40,878 nucleotides of DNA from JANQLU01 sp964434955 (GTDB taxonomy: Bacteria > Planctomycetota > Planctomycetia > Pirellulales > Pirellulaceae). Location: the NCBI GenBank assembly GCA_964434955.1, contig CAYSXI010000021.1:1-40878 (forward strand), read 5' to 3'. Every line of letters begins with the position of its first letter. The first letter of the stretch is position 1. Both the position numbers and the translations under genes were made by a program. Shown here piece after piece: positions 33,703 to 40,878 of the stretch. The notes below the pieces were generated by a model, which was given only the letters and a program-made list of their open reading frames with translations, ran no database searches and had not been told where the DNA came from.

Positions 33703-36249
33703 CTACTGGTCGGCCTTGTCGCTCGACGGCAGAAATTGAAGTTTTTTGTCAGCCTTGTTTTTTGAATCTTCACGCGATAGCTCGAGAACTTGTCCCTGGG
33801 CCAGCAACCGTTTGCGAAGGACCGGATAGGGTAGTTTTTGAACTTCCACGTTTTGCTTGGCAGCTAGGGCGGCTGCGATACCTGCGCTTTGGCCAAGGAT
33901 CATCCAGGTCGGTTCGACTCGGATGGACGATATTCCAACATGCGTGCACGAAAGGGCAACGGGAACCAAGAGGTTGGAACACTCTTTTGGCTTTGGCAGG
34001 ATTGAACGATAGGGGACGTGATAAGCATATCCCTGCTTGGGGTTTTTCTTTCGTACTGGAAAAATGGTTCCCTCGTTGATGACTCCGCCATCCTTCAAGG
34101 CAATGCGTTGGCAATCGTGGGAGTCAATGGGAAACGATGAAATAACGATCGGGTCTTTTTTGATCGGATTATCAAGAATGTCCTTCTGACTGAGCACATA
34201 CATGCCTTTCATGCGGCGGCCTTCACGAACGTAAAGCGCCGGCGGGAAATGGCCATGCGCTTCGAATTCATCTTTGCAAAGTCCGAGCTTGGCAAACCTT
34301 CGACGTGTCGCTTCCGGGACCGCCAAGTCAGTGGTCAGAAAATGATATAGCTCAAGCGTGTATTGTTTGTGAGCTTCCCAGATCACCGTGCGGCCTTTTT
34401 CGTCCGTCTCACACCAATCGTTGCCACCGCCGACCAGTCCTAGAGAAAACTGTCCACCGATTGAATTGTTTCCGTCGAACTTTCCACCGGGAATCGGATA
34501 AAGGTCGAAGCCAAGTTTGCCGCCGCTTTTCGCGAAGCGGCGCATGACTTCGAATCGAGCGGGATCGTAATTGGCTGGCTTTGGAAAAGGAATTTGATTT
34601 TTTGGATCCGTCGTCAGGCAAAGCCGAAAGCTATATACCATCACGTTTTTGTCGCCATCGGCTTCGGGGCCAGCGTCGGTCGTTGTGATCAAAGGCAAAA
34701 CGTTGTTTTGTTTGTCGAAACCATTAAGCCGCATTTTGGGTTTCGGATACTGTTTTCCTGCCAATGATTCGTTGAACTCGGCGCGGCCTTCGCGACCGAT
34801 GGTCCAAGCGACCCCGGCGGCCGCCATCAAGTCCCCTTCGTAGGTGGCGTCCACAAAAGTTTTTGCGGAGAATCTGCCATTGCCGGTTATTAGTTGCGTG
34901 ATTCGAGCTCCGTCTTTCTTAACTGACTTCAGAAAGCGATTTGTCAGGACCCGCACTTTGGCTTCGTCCAAAAGTTGTTGGGTCACACGGGCAGCGACGT
35001 GTGGTTCATACGTCCAGATTGCCTGGTTTTTGACGCTGACGTCATAGGGCAGCTTAACGCCTCTCGAAGCATAGTCTTTCTCGATTCGAGTATGCCATTC
35101 GTCGAAGAGTCCCATAACCGTTTTGCGATCACACTGATTCGAATCACTATGACTCAGACCGCCCGTGTTCATGCCGCCAACGTGGCCGGTCGGTTCCAGG
35201 AGGATTACCGATGCACCTTCGCGGGCGGCGGCGATGGCGGCGCAAAATCCACCGGGTGTCGATCCGTAGACAATCACATCAGCGCGCTGCAAATCCACCT
35301 TCGAATGCACCACAGATACGGTGGCCGTTACCGGAAAATGATCGGACGGGAAACGGCCTTTTTCCTCGGTCCGCACGATCTTTGCATCGATGACTTGAAC
35401 ATCCTTCGGTACAAATATGTAGTCGATTTTGGGGCCATCTTTTCGGCCTTGAAATCCGCCCCCCGTGCCGACGTTTTTTTCATTCGCATGAAGCGTCCGA
35501 AAAGTATCGACGACGGTGATCGGCGATCGGTCCTTTGTTTTGAAATCGGGTTTTTGTCCTTTCAGGTAAGTGACGACTTCATTGTTCTCGTCCGCATTAA
35601 AGTCGCCCATCAATACGAATGGGTCATCGTGTTTCCGCTCGAAGATTCGCTTCGCAATCAACTTCGCGGAGTTGATTCGAGCCTTCTGTGACTGATGGTC
35701 AAAATGCGTGTTGAAAATGTAGAACGCATTGCCGGTCTTTTTCTCAACCAACCGGGCCCAGGTGCAAATTCGCAAATAGCGGTTCCCCCAACTTCTGGAT
35801 TTCTTTTCGGGAGTATCCGAAAGCCAGAACGTCCCGGAGTCCGCAACAGCGAAGCGATTTTTACGATACAGGATCGCCGAATACTCACCTCGCTTGTTTC
35901 CGTCGCGACCCTCCCCAATTTCGCCGAAATCCACGAGTCCTTTCACAACGTCATCCAGTTGAAAGCGATAGGCCTCCTGAAGGCCGAGCACATCCGGCTG
36001 GGCATCATCGATTACCTGGCATACAAGCGCTTTTCGCAAATCCCAACGATTAACACCATCATTCGCCTTGCCGTTGCGAATATTAAAGCTCATCAAGCTA
36101 AGTTGTGTTTTCGCTTCTTGCTTGTTTGATTGAAACGCATCCGCCGTCGATGCGATTGCTCCAAGCCAGAAGGTTATCGAGACGAGGGGGATGACGAGAA
36201 AAAAAGAATTGGGCATGTTACACGACCAAAAGATAGGAGTTTTGCTCAT
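33703..36249 (-). CDS. secreted fusion: EEP-family nuclease/phosphatase and FAD-dependent oxidoreductase
   Basis: 848 residues from the ATG at 36249 (MSKTPIF), which has GGAG four bases upstream on its strand; an ATG at 36216 (MPNSFF) is an alternative. The signal peptide ends near STADA (about 37). Residues about 45-315 are an endonuclease/exonuclease/phosphatase domain: MSFNIRNG (Asn57), LGLQEA (Glu92), NTHFDHQ (His182), LMGDFNAD (Asp216, Asn218) and SDHFPV (Asp303, His304). Residues about 322-845 are an FAD-dependent oxidoreductase (PF12831 type): DVIVYGSTPGGFCAAIAAAR, LLEPTGHVGGMNTGG, and a C-terminal GQSAGIAAALA. Both domains look complete. This oxidoreductase family is widespread in planctomycetes and linked to secreted sugar or sulfate-ester metabolism. 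Substrates unknown. The gene is convergent with the LRR kinase, 17 nt away. Confidence 0.93.
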   Translation of the reverse strand: MSKTPIFWSCNMPNSFFLVIPLVSITFWLGAIASTADAFQSNKQEAKTQLSLMSFNIRNGKANDGVNRWDLRKALVCQVIDDAQPDVLGLQEAYRFQLDDVVKGLVDFGEIGEGRDGNKRGEYSAILYRKNRFAVADSGTFWLSDTPEKKSRSWGNRYLRICTWARLVEKKTGNAFYIFNTHFDHQSQKARINSAKLIAKRIFERKHDDPFVLMGDFNADENNEVVTYLKGQKPDFKTKDRSPITVVDTFRTLHANEKNVGTGGGFQGRKDGPKIDYIFVPKDVQVIDAKIVRTEEKGRFPSDHFPVTATVSVVHSKVDLQRADVIVYGSTPGGFCAAIAAAREGASVILLEPTGHVGGMNTGGLSHSDSNQCDRKTVMGLFDEWHTRIEKDYASRGVKLPYDVSVKNQAIWTYEPHVAARVTQQLLDEAKVRVLTNRFLKSVKKDGARITQLITGNGRFSAKTFVDATYEGDLMAAAGVAWTIGREGRAEFNESLAGKQYPKPKMRLNGFDKQNNVLPLITTTDAGPEADGDKNVMVYSFRLCLTTDPKNQIPFPKPANYDPARFEVMRRFAKSGGKLGFDLYPIPGGKFDGNNSIGGQFSLGLVGGGNDWCETDEKGRTVIWEAHKQYTLELYHFLTTDLAVPEATRRRFAKLGLCKDEFEAHGHFPPALYVREGRRMKGMYVLSQKDILDNPIKKDPIVISSFPIDSHDCQRIALKDGGVINEGTIFPVRKKNPKQGYAYHVPYRSILPKPKECSNLLVPVALSCTHVGISSIRVEPTWMILGQSAGIAAALAAKQNVEVQKLPYPVLRKRLLAQGQVLELSREDSKNKADKKLQFLPSSDKADQ

Positions 36250-36525
36250 GGTGCTCCGCCTATACCAGTCAGTTCTTGGATTGGAACAGTTCGAAAAGAA
36301 AGTCAATCTCCGAAGAACAAGGTTCAAGATTGGGTTCCAATTTGGATTTGCAAAAATATGTGTAGGGATTCAAAAGGCAAGTGCCACGATTGAGTTGAAT
36401 CGCCGGCGAAAGCCGCACACGCTGACTTCCAGCTTGATCCTGATGATCATTTGAACGTAGAGATTTTATGGGTTTCTTGCGAAGACCAGCCGAAGCTTTC
36501 CGTTTTGGTCGCCGTTTCAAAGCAC

Positions 36526-36555
36526 AAAAAAAGGCCGGGTCTTTGCTGCCGGCCT
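36526..36555 (-). terminator. intrinsic terminator of the lamin-tail PEP-CTERM gene
   Basis: On the minus strand AGGCCGG (36555-36549) pairs perfectly with CCGGCCT (36538-36532) across a ten-base loop and is followed by a run of seven T (36532-36526). It lies 22 nt beyond the stop at 36578. A textbook rho-independent terminator. Confidence 0.92.
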
Positions 36556-36577
36556 CGGGATCTTGTTTTGATGGCGG

Positions 36578-37207
36578 CTACCGAAGACGTCTTTTGCGCG
36601 CAAGGATCGTAGTTGCAACTAAAAAGACGACCACCGATGACGGTTCGGGGACTGCACTAAAATTTCCGCTTCCAGGTGTCCCAAAGTCGCCCGATGATAA
36701 CATGTTTGTGGACTCTGCCCAGTTGGATCCCAGAGCATTGTCAATCAAGGGATCGGAGCCAATAAGCATCATTGAAGCTCCACTAGGGTCTGGAAATTCC
36801 AATCCGTTGTCCCAAACGACTTCGTCAATAATATTCAGTGTCGTGTCGCGAATGACCAAGCCATCGGAAGAGTTTCCAAGAGAAAGGCCGGAGTACTCGT
36901 AGTCCACTGGGATATTGCCGTTGGTGGACAAATCGTCATTTATTCCGAACACAAGATAATCGCCTGAGGCGATTAAAAGGGACGATGAAACTGTAAAGAA
37001 TTCTGAGGCAGTACTTTCATCTTCAAAACGAAAATTCAATAGTTCTACTGTCGATGGGCCGGCATTGTAGATTTCAAACCACTCGCCGCTAGAGTCAGAT
37101 ACTGCCGCGGGGTTTTGCATTATCTCCGTAATCACAAGTTGTCCTTGTGCAAAACTGACAAGTTGCAAACAGGCAATTCCAAAAAACAAGGCTATCTTGA
37201 TTCTCAT
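36578..37207 (-). CDS. lamin-tail-domain PEP-CTERM protein
   Basis: 209 residues, ATG at 37207. Signal peptide about 1-22 (FGIACLQLVSFAQG). Residues about 23-170 are a lamin tail domain (LTD), an immunoglobulin-like beta-sandwich: QLVITEIMQNPAAVSDSSGE, WFEIYNAGPSTVELLNFRF, DGLVIRDTTLNIIDEVVWD. LTD proteins in bacteria are secreted and often sit on the cell surface or in exopolymer. The C-terminus is PEP-CTERM: VPEPSSVVVF, hydrophobic helix, ARKRRLR, for exosortase sorting. A single gene with a strong terminator, divergent from the DUF1772-like gene. Confidence 0.93.
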   Translation of the reverse strand: MRIKIALFFGIACLQLVSFAQGQLVITEIMQNPAAVSDSSGEWFEIYNAGPSTVELLNFRFEDESTASEFFTVSSSLLIASGDYLVFGINDDLSTNGNIPVDYEYSGLSLGNSSDGLVIRDTTLNIIDEVVWDNGLEFPDPSGASMMLIGSDPLIDNALGSNWAESTNMLSSGDFGTPGSGNFSAVPEPSSVVVFLVATTILARKRRLR

Positions 37208-37491
37208 ACTTTGGCTTTTCTCAAAAACACTATGTCAAATACAAATCAAGCTCTGAATGGTAATTGGACTTATACCTATGTCAACCAAATGGCGTAGTCC
37301 CACAGTTCTAGTTCCCCGTTTTGCTCGCTGGCGAAGGGCAGCATTGTCTTTTTGGTGCGTTCACCATGAGTAGAATGAGCCACTTCCACTAATTCTGGAT
37401 CTTTTGATTCAGCCAAGAACATTCCATTTCCATCCGCCAAACCGATCGTCACTAGAATTCAATCAAGCCAATCCCGCGACAAGAGAACTCA

Positions 37492-37995
37492 ATGCTCCTA
37501 ATTCAAATCACTTTGGGTACGTCGATCCTGCTTTGCGCATTGGTGGCTGGATTGGTTTTCACATTTGCAATCATTGTCATGCCCGGAATCAAGTCACTTG
37601 CTGATCGAGATTTTCTTCGCACGTTTGTCGTAATGGACCGGGTGATCCAAAACAATCAGCCCGTATTTATATTTGTTTGGCTTGGATCGGCTGTTTCAGT
37701 CGTTACTTTGGCCATCCTGGGCATCTGGCAGTTGGACGGCCTGAATCGCGTCATCGCCGTTTTTTTGCCAGCGATTTACCTTTTGGGTGTACAACTACCA
37801 ACTTTCGTCATCAACATCCCTTTGAACAATCAGCTTCAACAACTGGACCTGGATCGCATGAGCGAGGTTGAACTATCTTCAGCTCGACGAGAGTTTGAGT
37901 CCCGCTGGACACGTTGGAACTCGATCCGAACGGTTTTGGCGACGATGGTGTCAGCCGGTTTGATTTTCTTGGCCTTTAATCTGGCGAGCCGGTAG
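37492..37995 (+). CDS. DUF1772-like membrane protein
   Basis: 167 residues, ATG at 37492. Four transmembrane helices (about 5-30, 55-78, 85-105, 143-164). The layout and the central loop (LPTFVINIPLNNQLQQLD, then ESRWTRWNSIRTVLA) match the DUF1772 (anthrone-oxygenase-like) family, whose bacterial members are mostly uncharacterised. No co-transcribed partner is visible; the sigma factor gene follows 187 nt downstream. Confidence 0.8.
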   Translation: MLLIQITLGTSILLCALVAGLVFTFAIIVMPGIKSLADRDFLRTFVVMDRVIQNNQPVFIFVWLGSAVSVVTLAILGIWQLDGLNRVIAVFLPAIYLLGVQLPTFVINIPLNNQLQQLDLDRMSEVELSSARREFESRWTRWNSIRTVLATMVSAGLIFLAFNLASR

Positions 37996-38084
37996 TTCTC
38001 GCTCAGCCTTCCAATCCATGTGTTGACGACTCTTTTATTTTTTCACCTCGTATCGACTAAGCGGTAGACGTCACGAATGATCGT

Positions 38085-38113
38085 TTGAATTTTCTATTCA
38101 TTTGAATAATATT
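38085..38113 (+). promoter_or_regulatory. possible promoter of the second ECF-kinase pair
   Basis: TTGAAT (38085-38090) and AATATT (38108-38113) are 17 bases apart and lie 70 bases ahead of the sigma factor ATG. Each matches four of six consensus bases. A short inverted repeat, ATTCA-TT-TGAAT (38096-38107), overlaps the spacer and could bind a regulator. Support is weak in an AT-rich stretch. Confidence 0.25.
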
Positions 38114-38182
38114 TCGTCGTGTGATGCACTTCCCATACAATCGACTACGATACCCACCGCTTGAACATTCAAATGGAATCGT

Positions 38183-38830
38183 ATGTCAGACTCGTCAAAC
38201 ATTAGCCACTGGATTGACCTTGTGAAGAAGGGCGATTCCTTGGCAGCCAATCGAATCTGGCAGGTTTACTTTGATCGCCTTGTGCGGGCGGTTCGGCAAA
38301 GGATTGGCGGACAAAACCGCGCGGTCTCGGACGAAGAGGACATCGTCCTCAGTGTTTTTGACAGTTTTTATGCCGCTGCTGAGGAAGGAAGATTTCCAGA
38401 TCTTGCGGACCGTGATGATCTTTGGCGGCTATTGTTGACGATGTCCGCTAGAAAAGTGATCGACAAACACCGGCACGACAAACGACAAAGACGGGGGGGA
38501 AGTCTCGAAATCCACTCGTTTCAGGGCGAGGGGGACGAAAGCCGTGTGTTCGAGGCGATTGGTGATGAACCTACGCCGGAAATGGTCCTGACCATGCAAG
38601 AATCGATCGAGCAACTTTTTTCTCATTTGGGTGTCGGCCAACTGCAGGATTTAGCGGTTGCCAAGTTAGAGGGGTACTCAAACGCCGAATTGGCCGAACG
38701 TTTTGAGTGTTCCGAGCGAACGATTGAGCGTCGTTTGCACCTGATTCGTGAAAAATTAGAGCAGGAACTGGTCACCAGAAATGACGATTCGCAGAAAAAG
38801 GCTTCCGATCGCAGCATTGGAAAAAATTGA
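38183..38830 (+). CDS. ECF-type RNA polymerase sigma factor (second pair)
   Basis: 215 residues, ATG at 38183. Region 2 is at about 10-100 (NRIWQVYFDRLVRAVRQRI, EEDIVLSVFDSFYAAAEEG, DLWRLLLTMSARKVIDKHR), and region 4 at about 150-195 (LQDLAVAKLEGYSNAELAERFECSERTIERRLHLIREK). The spacing and the WRLLLTMSARK type helix fit the planctomycete ECF group, which usually goes with Ser/Thr kinases. The gene overlaps the kinase gene downstream by 50 bases, in a different frame, so expression of the two is tied together. No anti-sigma factor is present; the kinase may be the signal receiver. Confidence 0.93.
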   Translation: MSDSSNISHWIDLVKKGDSLAANRIWQVYFDRLVRAVRQRIGGQNRAVSDEEDIVLSVFDSFYAAAEEGRFPDLADRDDLWRLLLTMSARKVIDKHRHDKRQRRGGSLEIHSFQGEGDESRVFEAIGDEPTPEMVLTMQESIEQLFSHLGVGQLQDLAVAKLEGYSNAELAERFECSERTIERRLHLIREKLEQELVTRNDDSQKKASDRSIGKN

Positions 38831-40559
38831 CGATCTTTGCGCGGCTTTCGAACGAAAATGGCAAGATGGCCAGCCGCAGTCGATTGAGTCGGTCTTTTCC
38901 GAAGAACTCTCCCGAGAAGAGTGGGAGCTGCTCCTTTCCGAACTTCTGGTTCTTGAAATTGACTATCGCCGTCGCAATGGCGAGGCGCCGAAATCGGAGG
39001 ACTATCTCCAGCGATTTCCGGATTGCGCCCAAATTATCAAAGATGCGCTGGGCGTGGAGTCGCGAAAAGGCCGGCCGTTTGCTCCACCAAGCGTGGAAAG
39101 AATTCAAAAGCTGTTTCCCGCCCTGGAGTCCATCTCGCTTCTGGGCGTTGGCGGGATGGGCGCCGTGTATCAAGCTCGCCAGGAAGGCCTGGATCGATTC
39201 GTCGCGTTGAAGATCCTTCCGGAGGAATTTGGCAACGATGTTAAATTCGCTTTGCGGTTTACACGAGAAGCCCGTACCTTGGCCAAGCTGAACCATCCGA
39301 ACATTGTCTCGGTTTTCGAGTTCGGGAATGTTGAGGATGTCTATTACTTCGTCATGGAATTTGTCGACGGATCAACACTTCGCGACGTTGTTCATGCAGG
39401 GCAGTTGGAACCAAAACACGCGTTGACGATCGTGCCAAAGCTTTGTGATGCACTGCAATATGCCCATGACAATGGAATTGTTCACCGAGATATCAAGCCG
39501 GAGAACATTCTTATCGCAAAGGATGGTTCTGTAAAAATTGCCGATTTTGGTCTGTCTCGAATTGTCGGCGATGAAAATCCCGCCATGACGCTGACGCAGA
39601 CCAATCAAGTTCTCGGTACTCCGCGTTATATGGCGCCCGAGCAGTTTGAAGGTTCTCACGATGTTGACCATCGTGCAGATATCTATTCGCTGGGAGTTGT
39701 GTTTTATGAAATGCTGACGGGAGAGCTTCCGGTTGGCAGATTCGAATCGCCCTCTGAGAAAGTTCAAATTGATGTGAGGCTCGACGAAGTCGTCTTGCGC
39801 ACGCTTGAAAAGAAGCCAAATCGTCGTTACCAGGCCGCAAGCGAAATCAAATCGGATCTGCAATCAATTTGTTCGACCCCAAGTTCTGCGTTTGCTCCAA
39901 CCGTTGCCAGCGTGAAACGGAATGATGTTCGTGAGAATGCGGATCGGCCTTCGGCGGCGATGAGTGTTCAACAGCAAGAGACGGCAGCACGCCTGCTCAT
40001 CTCGCGTCGGCAGTTGATGGATCGTGTCGGGAATTCACTTCGTCCATTGCGGAATGGACAGATCGTTCAAATATTGATCGGTGTTGCGTTGATCGGCGTT
40101 GGAGCATTTTGTTGGGCAAGGAATACAGATGTGGCCCATCGTTTGATCTGTGGATTAATCGTCCATGTCTACGGAATTGTTGTGATTGGAGCCGGAGCCC
40201 ACGTTTTGACGCGCATCGGCAGAATGGATTTTTCCAAGCCAGTGAGTGATGTCGGCAATATGCTGGATCGTGTCCGCAGGGCATACTTGCTCGGAGGGCC
40301 GCTGATTGGCTTTCCCTGGTGGTTGATGTGGCTGCCACTTGCAGTCACCCTTGGCTTGGATATCGTCATGCATCCCTACTGCCTTTGGGTCTCTTTGGCT
40401 GTTGGGATACCGGGAATGGTCGTTTCGCTTTGGCTTCATCGACGTTTTGTCGTTTCCAACGATGACAGGGAATCCCAATGGCAAAAGCAATTCGTTGGCA
40501 CAAGTATCTCCGAAGCGTATTTGACGCTCGACGAAATCAGAAGAGCCCAAGTCGAGTAG
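38781..40559 (+). CDS. membrane Ser/Thr protein kinase (second pair)
   Basis: 592 residues, ATG at 38781 inside the end of the sigma factor gene. An N-terminal 100 residues (AALEKIDDLCAAFERKWQDG, EDYLQRFP) form the small helical region usual before planctomycete kinases. The kinase domain covers about 118-370: LLGVGGMGAVYQA, Lys144 in VALKILP, HRDIKPENIL (Asp237), DFG (Asp255) and GTPRYMAPEQF. The C-terminal 160 residues hold four transmembrane helices (about 428-448, 455-478, 508-530, 535-556) with no large external domain. All catalytic residues are in place. Unlike the first kinase it has no propeller or LRR sensor, so the signal may be membrane- or cytosol-borne. It is coupled to the upstream sigma factor by a 50-base overlap. 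Confidence 0.94.
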   Translation: MTIRRKRLPIAALEKIDDLCAAFERKWQDGQPQSIESVFSEELSREEWELLLSELLVLEIDYRRRNGEAPKSEDYLQRFPDCAQIIKDALGVESRKGRPFAPPSVERIQKLFPALESISLLGVGGMGAVYQARQEGLDRFVALKILPEEFGNDVKFALRFTREARTLAKLNHPNIVSVFEFGNVEDVYYFVMEFVDGSTLRDVVHAGQLEPKHALTIVPKLCDALQYAHDNGIVHRDIKPENILIAKDGSVKIADFGLSRIVGDENPAMTLTQTNQVLGTPRYMAPEQFEGSHDVDHRADIYSLGVVFYEMLTGELPVGRFESPSEKVQIDVRLDEVVLRTLEKKPNRRYQAASEIKSDLQSICSTPSSAFAPTVASVKRNDVRENADRPSAAMSVQQQETAARLLISRRQLMDRVGNSLRPLRNGQIVQILIGVALIGVGAFCWARNTDVAHRLICGLIVHVYGIVVIGAGAHVLTRIGRMDFSKPVSDVGNMLDRVRRAYLLGGPLIGFPWWLMWLPLAVTLGLDIVMHPYCLWVSLAVGIPGMVVSLWLHRRFVVSNDDRESQWQKQFVGTSISEAYLTLDEIRRAQVE

Positions 40560-40610
40560 TTTTCGGTTGGTCCCATCAATCGCGAATTTACTGGCAAAGA
40601 ACCCAGGAAT

Positions 40611-40836
40611 TTACTTCTTGTCCTGTTTTGGTTTTCCGCGTTGAAGCCCAGGAGGGATCGGGATATCTGTCTGCAGCGCTTGCAGGGACATGGCCGTGCC
40701 ATAAGCCTTGGAGCGATCGAAGACGCGATCATTCCAGGTATCGTCTGAGTCCTGGGTTTTCATCAGGACTTTCGTGAACTTCTCTCGCTCGTCGTCCTGC
40801 TTCTCCTTTGGCAACATTTGAATGGTTGGGGCCAGA
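40611..40836 (-). CDS. C-terminal fragment of a prenyltransferase/squalene-cyclase-repeat-like protein
   Basis: Only about 75 C-terminal residues are present; the N-terminus is lost where the sequence folds back (40837-40878). The text FTKVLMKTQDSDDTWNDRVFDRSKAYGTAMSLQALQ has the closing QxxxGxW-like and YGTAMSLQAL pattern of prenyltransferase/squalene oxidase repeat proteins, which are common as exported proteins in planctomycetes. A proline- and lysine-rich tail (PIPPGLQRGKPKQDKK) follows. The frame stays open on its strand up to the fold-back point. The gene is convergent with the kinase, 51 bases away. The identification rests on a short stretch and is moderate. Confidence 0.6.
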
Positions 40837-40878
40837 GAGCGAGAGAAGTTCACGAAAGTCCTGATGAAAACCCAGGAC
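40749..40878. repeat. perfect 42-bp inverted repeat at the end of the window
   Basis: 40749-40790 is the exact reverse complement of 40837-40878, with a 46-base loop (40791-40836). The left arm is coding sequence of the broken gene on the minus strand; the right arm repeats it backward and ends exactly at the last base. This is typical of a fold-back read or chimera at a contig end, and the right arm should not be trusted as genome sequence. Confidence 0.9.

Overview
The window looks like a piece of a planctomycete genome, most likely Pirellulales/Rhodopirellula-like. This rests on gene content, not on any marker gene: two ECF sigma factor plus Ser/Thr kinase pairs, two PEP-CTERM secreted proteins, a DUF1080 lipoprotein, a secreted FAD-oxidoreductase fusion, many long orphan exported proteins, and few strong Shine-Dalgarno sites. 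No rRNA, tRNA, transposase, integrase or CRISPR array was seen. The right end (40749-40878) is a perfect 42-bp inverted repeat that runs exactly to the last base, which suggests a contig end with a fold-back artefact.

Layout. 1-1426 (minus): a four-helix membrane protein followed by a P-loop ATPase that runs off the left edge. 1713-3833 (minus): a subtilisin-like protease with a C-terminal P-domain. 4290-7710 (plus): a lipoprotein joining a five-bladed-propeller glycosidase-like domain to DUF1080, then SelO, the protein AMPylase. 7844-9783 (minus): a compact operon of a Tat-type DUF6916-like protein, a phage-tail-collar (microcystin-dependent-like) protein, a second DUF6916-like protein and a GNAT acetyltransferase. 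10245-15375 (minus): DinB-like, PEP-CTERM, PPK2 polyphosphate kinase and three small membrane or lipoproteins. 15553-16533 (plus): a secreted coiled-coil protein.

The most interesting locus is 16874-23202 (plus). A clear sigma-70 type promoter and Shine-Dalgarno site lead into a four-helix membrane protein. It is followed 41 nt later by a 1855-residue protein: a nucleoside phosphorylase/nucleosidase domain, a STAND-type NTPase, a long helical region, a histone-deacetylase-fold domain with two altered catalytic positions, and a 300-residue tail I cannot assign. The nucleosidase-STAND part resembles Avs/NLR-like immune proteins; the HDAC-like domain in the same chain is the unusual part. I read the pair as a candidate antiphage or abortive-infection system (inference).

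23348-28291 (minus) is a run of six exported, membrane or cytosolic proteins without recognisable function. 28549-33685 (plus) is an ECF sigma factor and a giant membrane kinase with a propeller and leucine-rich repeats. 33703-36249 (minus) fuses an endonuclease/exonuclease/phosphatase domain to a FAD-dependent oxidoreductase. 36578-37207 (minus) is a lamin-tail-domain PEP-CTERM protein with a textbook terminator. 37492-37995 (plus) is a DUF1772-like membrane protein. 38183-40559 (plus) is the second ECF-kinase pair, with overlapping genes. 40611-40836 (minus) is the C-terminal piece of a squalene/prenyltransferase-repeat-like protein.
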